A stretch of DNA of 6,124 nt from JBHJHK01 sp050330975 (GTDB lineage Bacteria > Pseudomonadota > Gammaproteobacteria > Competibacterales > Competibacteraceae). The notes beneath the pieces are model-generated. The model saw only the letters and a program-made list of their open reading frames with translations, was not told where the DNA came from and made no database searches. Shown in pieces: positions 1 to 4,855 of this stretch (the stretch's first letter is position 1; each line of letters starts with the position of its first letter). Made by a program: the position numbers and the translations under genes. Where the stretch lies: the NCBI GenBank assembly GCA_050330975.1, contig JBHJHK010000361.1:1-6124 (forward strand), written 5' to 3'.

Positions 1-363
1 AGGTGGCGGAGGCGATGGGGCACCGGGTGGGGGCGGCGACGGCGGGCGGCGGCTGCCCCCGGGTCGCGACGGCCCAGGAGGGGCCCCCGCCGCCACCGGG
101 GATCTGCCCCCAGAACCCGGGGCCCCATCACCGGTTTGATAGCCCTGTTCGATCTTGTCCGCCACCAGCTTGGCGAACAACGCCTCGGCCTCGGCTTCGC
201 CCACGGGCAAGGGGGTTTTGGACCCCTCCTTGAGGGCGCCACCCCGCTTGCCGTAGCGAAAGTTGACGACGTATTGGTCGTCTTCGAGTTGGAGTAAGTC
301 CACCTCGTAGACCTTGGGGGTGCCCCGGAGGAACGTCAGCTGGGTTTGGCGGATGAGTTTCAA
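1..363 (-). CDS. WGR domain protein, partial (C-terminus beyond left edge)
   Basis: The frame is open for 121 codons from a TTG at 363 to the window edge, so the 3' end is missing. Residues 1-75 form a WGR domain: an N-terminal MKLIRQTQLTF strand, KVYEVDL at about 17-23, then YVVNFRYGKRGGALKEGSKT at about 31-50 with the Tyr-Gly-x-Arg-Gly signature, and a closing helix ending in KIEQGY. From about residue 78 the protein becomes a Gly/Pro/Ser/Arg-rich low-complexity tail. WGR domains occur in PARPs, where they contact DNA, and in many uncharacterised bacterial proteins. The TTG is chosen because AGGAAG lies six bases upstream, an in-frame TGA lies just before that, and no in-frame ATG or GTG start fits the domain. 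The gene follows another WGR gene on the same strand but has its own promoter. The domain call is firm; the cellular role is unknown. Confidence 0.82.
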   Translation of the reverse strand, partial: MKLIRQTQLTFLRGTPKVYEVDLLQLEDDQYVVNFRYGKRGGALKEGSKTPLPVGEAEAEALFAKLVADKIEQGYQTGDGAPGSGGRSPVAAGAPPGPSRPGGSRRPPSPPPPGAPSPPPP

Positions 364-369
364 AGGGCG

Positions 370-375
370 CTTCCT
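370..375 (-). promoter_or_regulatory. Ribosome binding site deciding the TTG start of the partial WGR gene
   Basis: On the minus strand the sequence reads AGGAAG, then six bases, then TTG at 363. The spacing is close to ideal and supports a TTG start where no in-frame ATG is available. Confidence 0.65.
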
Positions 376-475
376 GGCATGGGTCCCTCAACGTCGCCCC
401 ACTGTCAGCTGATCCACCCCGTTTGGAGAGGGGCTGGCGGCTGGTGGGTGAGATAGATCTCGGCAATGGCAATAT

Positions 476-505
476 AGTATAAATTCATACACAATTATTT
501 GCCAA
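476..505 (-). promoter_or_regulatory. Sigma70-like promoter for the partial WGR gene
   Basis: On the minus strand, TTGGCA (500-505) is followed after 18 bases by TATACT (476-481). Each hexamer matches five of six consensus positions. The element sits in a conspicuously AT-rich patch within GC-rich surroundings. Transcription would begin near 469, leaving a leader of roughly 105 bases before the TTG at 363. This indicates that the downstream WGR gene can be expressed independently of the WGR-propeller gene upstream. Confidence 0.6.
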
Positions 506-556
506 GGACCCCGGCGCCATCGGCGAGTGGGGGCTCGGTATCCGGCGGCGGCCCCC

Positions 557-1999
557 TCAATCCGCCAGGCGCTTGATATCTCCCAAGGCCCGATAGAACC
601 CCCCTTGCCGGGCTTCCCGCAACTCGGCCACCCAGTAGCGGGCCTTAGGCTGGCGCAGGTTTTTGGGAAACTGTACCCGCCAGTGGGGGCGGTAACCGGC
701 GGACACCGGGTAGATGCGCAGTTGGCCCGCCTCTTCGCGGCATTCCACCACGACGCCCCGGGGCATGGGGGCGTTGGAGGCGGCGGTTTCCAAGGCCCCG
801 GCGGTGACGGGGGCAGTGGCCTGCAACGCCGCCGGTTGCTGGATCTGCCGGGCCTGGGGCAGTTCCCCCCGCCTCGCCCGGGTCAGTGCCCCCTCGGCGA
901 CGTCCATGCACGCCAGCTGGCCACTGGTGGTGACAAAATAGAGCTTTTCGTCGAAGTATTGCATGGATAACGCCGAGCCACAGGGGGTGGCCAGCTTCCA
1001 CAGCCGCCGACCGTCCTCGGCAAAGCAATACACCGAGGAGCTGTTGTCGCCGGCGAACAAATAGCGACCGTCCTCGGCGGTGGCACAGGCGTAGACGGGG
1101 GCGTCGCACTCGTAGATCGCCCCGGGGACGCCGCGCTTGGCAAAGCGCTGGATACAGCGCAAAGCCGTGGCGGCATAGACCGCCGATTCCTCCTGCCAGC
1201 CGAACAGTACGCTGCCCCGGGTGGGTTGTTGCCACAAGACCGTGCCGTCTTCCCAATCGAACATGGTCACCCCGTCGCTATCGCCGTAGTAGATGCCCAG
1301 TTCGTCGCAGCGCACCATCCAACCCATCCGGCCCGAGGCCCGGCGGCGCCACTGGGATTCGTCGTCGTGGTTGACCAAGGTGAGGTAGCCGTCGGTGTCA
1401 CCGATGCCCAGCAGGCCATCGCGGATATCCAGCCACAAGATGTTGACGTCGTCGTCGATCTCGTAGGCCACAAAGGGCAGTTTGCCGCTCAAGTCGTAGA
1501 CCTTGCCGTCGTCGCAGCCACAGTAGAGCCACATGTCGTCGGCCACCAGGCACTTCACACCCTCGGGCAGTTGAAATTTGGCCAGGGTCTCCCCAGTCAA
1601 GCTCAGCTGGTAAACTTCACCACTTTGGTTGCCCATCCAGCATCCCCGCGGGTCGACGAAGATGCCAAAGGCGGGGCGCCGGGTTTTGAATTGCCACAGG
1701 ATGGGGGCCCCAGTGCTGGCATTGGAGCGCTGACTCTCCACCGGCCGGTGGGTAACGGGGCGCTTTTTGCGCTGGCCTATGACGGCCGGGGCGTAGCCCT
1801 TGCGGCGTTTTTCAGCGAGCTTCTTTTGGGCTTCCGCCCGGGCCTTCTCAACGTTCGCCAGGCGGCTGGTCTTGGTTTGGCCCTGGGTGCCAATGCGACC
1901 ATAGCGGACGGTGAGCTCACAACCATCCACGCTGACCTCGTAAAACTTGTGGGCCACGCCGTCGTCTTCCGATAACTCCAGGTACGTCTTATCGACCAT
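557..1999 (-). CDS. WGR domain / beta-propeller fusion protein
   Basis: 480 residues. Residues 3-72 are a WGR domain (KTYLELSEDDG, HKFYEV, then VRYGRIGTQGQTKT with the Tyr-Gly-Arg-x-Gly core, and a Lys-rich helix ending in KRRKGY). A basic linker (about 73-98) leads to a region of about 270 residues (101-370) with recurring strand-loop units such as GCWMGNQSGEVYQLS, YCGCDDGKVYDLSG, IYYGDSDGVTMFD and LFAGDNSSSVYCFAEDGRRLW, resembling PQQ/WD40-like beta-propeller blades. After an Ala/Pro/Gln-rich linker (about 375-413) there is a compact C-terminal domain (414-480) with HWRVQFPKNLRQ and GGFYRALGDIKRL. There is no signal peptide, so it is probably cytoplasmic. The ATG at 1999 is preferred to the one 12 codons upstream at 2035 because GGAGG precedes it by five bases and the WGR domain begins at once. 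WGR suggests nucleic-acid binding and the propeller a protein scaffold; the biological role is unknown. Confidence 0.88.
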   Translation of the reverse strand: MVDKTYLELSEDDGVAHKFYEVSVDGCELTVRYGRIGTQGQTKTSRLANVEKARAEAQKKLAEKRRKGYAPAVIGQRKKRPVTHRPVESQRSNASTGAPILWQFKTRRPAFGIFVDPRGCWMGNQSGEVYQLSLTGETLAKFQLPEGVKCLVADDMWLYCGCDDGKVYDLSGKLPFVAYEIDDDVNILWLDIRDGLLGIGDTDGYLTLVNHDDESQWRRRASGRMGWMVRCDELGIYYGDSDGVTMFDWEDGTVLWQQPTRGSVLFGWQEESAVYAATALRCIQRFAKRGVPGAIYECDAPVYACATAEDGRYLFAGDNSSSVYCFAEDGRRLWKLATPCGSALSMQYFDEKLYFVTTSGQLACMDVAEGALTRARRGELPQARQIQQPAALQATAPVTAGALETAASNAPMPRGVVVECREEAGQLRIYPVSAGYRPHWRVQFPKNLRQPKARYWVAELREARQGGFYRALGDIKRLAD

Positions 2000-2060
2000 C
2001 CCTGCCTCCGGACGCCAAGGGGTTGCAGTTTCCATGGAGTATCTTGTAGTTGTTGGACAT
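1989..2060 (-). CDS. Possible 23-residue upstream ORF overlapping the WGR-propeller start
   Basis: An ATG at 2060 preceded by GGGGAG with eight bases of spacing opens a short frame, MSNNYKILHGNC followed by 11 more residues, ending in TAA at 1989-1991. It is in a different frame from the WGR-propeller gene and overlaps its first 11 bases. Its stop lies just past the downstream start, the geometry expected for translational coupling or a leader peptide. No domain is recognised and such a short ORF can arise by chance; the good Shine-Dalgarno and the overlap are the only support. Confidence 0.3.
   Translation of the reverse strand: MSNNYKILHGNCNPLASGGRDGR
2005..2009 (-). promoter_or_regulatory. 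Ribosome binding site deciding the start of the WGR-propeller gene
   Basis: GGAGG on the minus strand lies five bases before the ATG at 1999. The alternative in-frame ATG at 2035 has no comparable purine-rich element, so the downstream start is preferred. Confidence 0.7.
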
Positions 2061-2181
2061 GTTGCAATCTCCCCGGGGCTTGGCCGGTCGGGCCGGTCTG
2101 ATCAATTGCTTTCCTGCCCCCCGAGGGGAACCACAACAGGGCGGCTAAGCGCCGTTTTTCGCGCTACTATTATTATTGTCG

Positions 2182-2209
2182 CCGATGCCCCGGTGTGATG
2201 TAGCATCGG
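2182..2209. repeat. 7-bp inverted repeat in the divergent intergenic region
   Basis: CCGATGC (2182-2188) and GCATCGG (2203-2209) are perfect inverted copies separated by 14 bases. The repeat lies 28 bases before the membrane-protein start at 2238 and about 180 bases upstream of the WGR-propeller start. It could be a regulator site or a hairpin in the 5' leader of the membrane protein mRNA. There is no T-run, so it is not a standard terminator. The rest of the 2000-2237 interval holds an AT-rich patch around 2164-2179, but I could not fit a convincing promoter pair on either strand. Confidence 0.45.
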
Positions 2210-2237
2210 AGACACTGGGATTTGACGAGAATCCATC

Positions 2238-2675
2238 ATGTTCAGCCATGAAAATCTAGATCTCCTGGCCGATGCCTACCTGCCCCTGTTGGCCCTGTTG
2301 GCCATCATCACCCTGTTGAGAGCGGTTTTTTTACAGCACTGGCGCTCCTTGGGTCGGCTGGTGAGCATCCTGGTGTCGAGTTTGGCCATCGCCTATGGCC
2401 TGATGCTCCTCGATGGGCAGCTCGCCCTTTGGCGGGCATTTGACCTGGACTACAGCACCCATACCGCCGTGGCCATGGCGCTAGTGGGGTTTTTGAGCTT
2501 GGCGACCCAGGGCTACGTCAAGGCCCTGGTCGCGTCCCTAATACTCTACTTGGGCCTGGTGATCTACCAGGGCTATCACACCCCCCTAGACGTCCTCACC
2601 ACGGCCTTGGCCGTGGGGGGGATTTGGTCGACCACGGTCTACGCCCTCTACCGCGGCGAAAACCTCACCGCCTGA
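2238..2675 (+). CDS. Small membrane protein, degenerate PAP2-like
   Basis: 145 residues, strongly hydrophobic, with about five predicted membrane segments (roughly 14-30, 41-60, 76-91, 96-112 and 117-137). Two motifs resemble the PAP2 phosphatase/haloperoxidase core: STHTAVA at 73-79 in place of the PSGH motif (His75), and YQGYHTPLD at 110-118, which keeps the His-x3-Asp spacing (His114, Asp118) of the third motif. The Arg expected six residues before His114 is absent, and I see no KxxxxxxRP first motif. The protein is shorter than typical PAP2 phosphatases. It may be a minimal or inactive relative, or the similarity may be convergent. It lies 26 bp upstream of kptA on the same strand and probably shares its mRNA. 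The Shine-Dalgarno is weak (GAGA about nine bases before the ATG). Membrane location is well supported; the enzymatic assignment is tentative. Confidence 0.8.
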   Translation: MFSHENLDLLADAYLPLLALLAIITLLRAVFLQHWRSLGRLVSILVSSLAIAYGLMLLDGQLALWRAFDLDYSTHTAVAMALVGFLSLATQGYVKALVASLILYLGLVIYQGYHTPLDVLTTALAVGGIWSTTVYALYRGENLTA

Positions 2676-2701
2676 TCCTCGGACCCTCCCGGCTCCCCGC
2701 A

Positions 2702-3241
2702 ATGGATAAGCACCTCATCCAAGTCAGCAAATTCCTGAGCTTTGTCCTGCGCCACCAGCCCCAGGCCATCGGCATTGAACTCGATGGCCAAGGCTGGGTG
2801 GAGGTCGACACCCTCCTGGACGCCTGTCGCCGCCACGGCCGCACCCTCAGCCGCGACGACCTAGAAGCCGCCGTGGCCCAAAACGACAAGCAGCGCTTTG
2901 TCCTGCGGGAGGGTCGCATCCGCGCCTCCCAGGGCCACAGTGTCGCCGTCGAGTTAGACCTCGTCCCCACACAACCCCCCGAGGTCCTGTTCCACGGCAC
3001 GGCGCGGCGTCACTTGGCCGCCATCCGCCAAACGGGCCTCAACGCCATGGGTCGTCGACACGTCCACCTCTCCGGGGACGCGGCCACCGCCCGCCAGGTG
3101 GGGGCGCGCCACGGTGCCCCCGTGGTGTTGCAGGTCCAGGCCCTGGCCATGCACCGGCAAGACCATCGCTTTTTTCAAGCCGACAACGGGGTTTGGCTCA
3201 CGGCGGCCGTGCCGCCAGCGTTTCTCGAAGAGCTACCCTGA
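2702..3241 (+). CDS. kptA: RNA 2'-phosphotransferase (Tpt1/KptA family)
   Basis: 179 residues, close to the usual bacterial KptA length. The family removes an internal RNA 2'-phosphate by transferring it to NAD+, releasing nicotinamide and ADP-ribose 1'',2''-cyclic phosphate. In eukaryotes this finishes tRNA splicing; bacterial substrates are poorly defined. The N-terminal lobe has SKFLSFVLRHQP with the catalytic Arg17-His18 pair, then GWVEV, and NDKQRF with Arg65, 47 residues after His18 as in the yeast enzyme. QGHSVAVEL links to the NAD-binding lobe: LFHGTARRHLAAI (96-108), GRRHVHLS (117-124), TARQVGARHG (129-138, supplying the likely last catalytic Arg) and DNGVWLTAAVPP (161-172). All expected active-site elements appear intact. 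The ATG at 2702 matches the usual family N-terminus; a longer in-frame ATG at 2624 would overlap the preceding gene. No Shine-Dalgarno is visible, so translation may be coupled to the membrane-protein gene 26 bp upstream. Confidence 0.95.
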   Translation: MDKHLIQVSKFLSFVLRHQPQAIGIELDGQGWVEVDTLLDACRRHGRTLSRDDLEAAVAQNDKQRFVLREGRIRASQGHSVAVELDLVPTQPPEVLFHGTARRHLAAIRQTGLNAMGRRHVHLSGDAATARQVGARHGAPVVLQVQALAMHRQDHRFFQADNGVWLTAAVPPAFLEELP

Positions 3242-3243
3242 GG

Positions 3244-3285
3244 CCTGGGGCCGAGTTCTGGCGGTCAGGGCCTCAGGCCCCCAGG
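3244..3285. terminator. Weak candidate hairpins between convergent kptA and tetR
   Basis: The 31-bp gap between the two convergent stop codons lies in a region of nested inverted repeats. CCTGGGG (3244-3250) pairs with CCCCAGG (3279-3285), and inside lies GGGCC-TCA-GGCCC (3268-3280), whose loop is the tetR stop codon. No T-tract follows on either strand, so this is at best a non-canonical bidirectional terminator and may simply reflect GC-rich sequence. Confidence 0.25.
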
Positions 3286-3845
3286 TTGTCCAGAGCATCG
3301 CCGAGCACGGCGGCCAGCTCGGCGACCCGCCCCCGGGCCCGGGCGATCAACATGCCCCCCTCCAAGGTGGCCAACAAACGGGCCGCAGCCCGTTCGGGTA
3401 CCAAAGACGCCTTAAAATCTCCCTGGGCGACCCCCAAGGCGATGGCCTCGGCGATCCACCCCTCGTTGAGGGCGAAGAACCGTTCCAGGAGATGGCCCAC
3501 TTCGGCGGGCATGGAGACGATGTCCGAGGCCAACATCCCGCACAGACAAAAGCGGTTTTGCCGGACGACCCCCAGGTAAATATCCCCCAAACGCTCCAAC
3601 CGCCGACGTCCCCCGGGCGTGGTCTCGGCGATGTCGTCTAGGGCTTGGGTGTAGCGAGCCAGGTAGCGCTCGGTCAACGCCACCGCCAAGTCGGTCTTAG
3701 CGGGGTAGTAATAGTGGATACTCGAGGTCTTGATACCCAGCTCCCGCTGCAGATCTCGGTAGCTGAAGGCGTTGAAGCCCCGGGTCTGGGTAAAGTGCTC
3801 GGCGAGGTCCAAGATTTTACTGGCGGTTTCGTTGGGTGGGTTCAT
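3273..3845 (-). CDS. TetR/AcrR family transcriptional regulator
   Basis: 190 residues, a normal size for the family. Residues 7-55 form the helix-turn-helix DNA-binding domain: TASKILDLAEHFTQTRGFNAFSYRDL, then the recognition region LGIKTSSIHYYYPAKTDL. The rest is the helical ligand-binding/dimerisation domain, containing RFCLCGMLASDIV at 98-110 with Cys100 and Cys102, and a FFALNEGWIAEAI helix. The ligand cannot be read from sequence; the cysteine pair might sense electrophiles or redox change, which is speculation. ATG 3845 is preferred because the HTH begins at the usual distance. An in-frame ATG at 3881 would place the 18-bp palindrome inside the coding region. The gene follows DUF72 on the same strand after 118 bp and converges on kptA. 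The adjacent palindrome suggests autorepression. Confidence 0.92.
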   Translation of the reverse strand: MNPPNETASKILDLAEHFTQTRGFNAFSYRDLQRELGIKTSSIHYYYPAKTDLAVALTERYLARYTQALDDIAETTPGGRRRLERLGDIYLGVVRQNRFCLCGMLASDIVSMPAEVGHLLERFFALNEGWIAEAIALGVAQGDFKASLVPERAAARLLATLEGGMLIARARGRVAELAAVLGDALDNLGA

Positions 3846-3859
3846 GACCGGTATCCATG

Positions 3860-3877
3860 ATCTATCTATAGATAGAT
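3860..3877. promoter_or_regulatory. Perfect 18-bp palindrome, probable TetR operator
   Basis: ATCTATCTATAGATAGAT is identical to its reverse complement across all 18 bases and stands out as an AT-rich island in GC-rich DNA. With one extra T in the right arm, the symmetry extends to CATGA/TCATG flanks. It lies 14 bases upstream of the tetR start at 3845 and just downstream of a possible -35 (TTGACG, 3903-3908). A regulator bound here would block tetR transcription. Size, symmetry and position are typical of TetR-family operators. Confidence 0.78.
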
Positions 3878-3879
3878 TC

Positions 3880-3908
3880 ATGCTGCCAGCCACCCCGGGT
3901 ACCGTCAA
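3880..3908 (-). promoter_or_regulatory. Possible tetR promoter
   Basis: TTGACG (3903-3908, five of six consensus bases) lies 17 bases before CAGCAT (3880-3885), which matches only three -10 positions, including the key A at position 2 and T at position 6. The weak -10 makes the call tentative, but the placement immediately upstream of the palindrome is what an autorepressed tetR gene needs. Confidence 0.35.
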
Positions 3909-3932
3909 GCCCCCAGGCCAAAAAAGTACCCG
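3896..3932. repeat. 7-bp inverted repeat flanking the tetR -35 region
   Basis: CGGGTAC (3896-3902) and GTACCCG (3926-3932) are perfect inverted copies separated by 23 bases that include the TTGACG element and a run of six A (T on the minus strand, 3920-3925). On the minus strand a short imperfect CCTC/GAGG hairpin (3933-3950) also precedes this T-run by about seven bases. Either could help end the DUF72 transcript or serve as a second regulator site; neither is a textbook structure. Confidence 0.3.
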
Positions 3933-3963
3933 CCTCCCCCAGGGGAGAGGAGTAGCTGTCGCC

Positions 3964-4845
3964 TCAGAACAACTGGGCTTGCCGCGGCATCTGGTGGACT
4001 TCCCCGGGCCAAGGCGGTAACTCCCCCACGGTGGGACGAAGGGTCTGCAGGTGCTGGTGGACGCGCCGGGCCAGCTGGGGAGCCAAGTGATTGTTGGGGG
4101 TGTGGGCAAAGAAGTAGGGCTGCCGTCCCTCGTCGAGCCAGGCTTGGAGTTTGGTCCACCAGGGCTCGAGGAATACCTCGTTGGCGGCAAGGCTGGGGTG
4201 GCCGATGAAGCGCACCAGGGGGTGCTTTCCCAAAGCGATGGCCCGCACCGGCACCCGGGGCTTTTTGGCCTGGGCACCACGGGTGTCTTCGTCGGCGCCG
4301 GGCGCGCTAAACAACGGCCGGCTGTCCAACACTACTCTTTCCATGGCCAACCCCCGCAGCAGTCGGTTTAGGCGTCGCTCCCCCTCGCCTTTGGTGAAGA
4401 ACGCTTCGTGGCGCACCTCGACGGCGAACGCCCAGTCCCGGGGCAACCCCTGGAGGTAGCTGTCCAGGAGGTCGAGGTCGGCGGGACCAAAGGTGGGGGG
4501 CAGTTGCAGCCAGGTGGGTCCCAGACGATCCCGGGCGGCCAAGGGCTCTAGGACTTTTAAAAAATCCCGGGTCTCGGCCGAGGCGTGGCGCAGCCGACGC
4601 CGGTGGCTGATCACCTGGGGAAATTTAAAGCAAAAGTGAAAGCCCGGCGGGGTGTCGTCCCCCCAGCGGGCCACGGTGTTGGGGTTGGGAGTGCCGTAAA
4701 AGGTGGTGTTGCCCTCCACGGTGTTGAAAACCTGGGCATATTGGCCCAACCACTGGCTGGCTGGCGTATCGGATATCAACAAGCTGCCGAGCCAGGAGCG
4801 ATAACTCCACAGAGGGCAACCCAGGTGGTAGTGGGCAATGGCCAA
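3964..4845 (-). CDS. DUF72 (YecE-like) family protein
   Basis: 293 residues, in the usual size range of DUF72 proteins, which have a TIM-barrel-like fold and no settled biochemical function. Family hallmarks appear in order: LGCPLWSY near the N-terminus (8-15), FNTVEGNTTFYGTP (40-53), TPPGFHFCFKFPQVISH (65-81), LGPTWLQLPPTF (108-119), FAVEVRHEAFF (140-150), VRFIGHP (211-217) and PYFFAHTPNNH (243-253). Acidic, His and Arg residues in these motifs cluster at the barrel mouth in known structures. No in-frame ATG exists downstream of the acylase stop. A TTG at 4845 places the conserved Gly at residue 9 and lies 10 bases after the acylase stop codon, so translation was probably coupled to the acylase gene. 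The Shine-Dalgarno is weak (GAG about nine bases upstream). With the acylase broken, its expression may now depend on another promoter. Confidence 0.88.
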   Translation of the reverse strand: MAIAHYHLGCPLWSYRSWLGSLLISDTPASQWLGQYAQVFNTVEGNTTFYGTPNPNTVARWGDDTPPGFHFCFKFPQVISHRRRLRHASAETRDFLKVLEPLAARDRLGPTWLQLPPTFGPADLDLLDSYLQGLPRDWAFAVEVRHEAFFTKGEGERRLNRLLRGLAMERVVLDSRPLFSAPGADEDTRGAQAKKPRVPVRAIALGKHPLVRFIGHPSLAANEVFLEPWWTKLQAWLDEGRQPYFFAHTPNNHLAPQLARRVHQHLQTLRPTVGELPPWPGEVHQMPRQAQLF

Positions 4846-4855
4846 AGCGACGAAC

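Noticed and set aside
1..120. Glycine/proline-rich repeats at the left edge as a repeat array
   Set aside because: No regular unit length is visible; it reads as a low-complexity tail of the partial WGR protein.
529..556. GGGGGC/GCCCCC inverted repeat after the WGR-propeller stop as a terminator
   Set aside because: The loop is 16 bases and no T-tract follows; such G/C runs are common here, so it is not supported as an intrinsic terminator.
1226..1975. 249-codon plus-strand open frame
   Set aside because: It is antisense to the WGR-propeller gene, whose domain content is clear; long antisense frames are expected in GC-rich DNA.
2140..2161. CGGC/GCCG hairpin followed by five T on the plus strand
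   Set aside because: The stem is only four pairs and no plus-strand gene lies upstream that it could terminate.
2624..2701. Longer in-frame start for kptA at 2624
   Set aside because: The extra 26 residues overlap the membrane-protein gene and have no family similarity; the standard KptA N-terminus begins at 2702.
3846..4280. 145-residue N-terminal extension of the TetR frame
   Set aside because: It is antisense-free but out of frame with the DUF72 gene on the same strand, contains low-complexity shadow sequence, and the HTH begins normally after the ATG at 3845.
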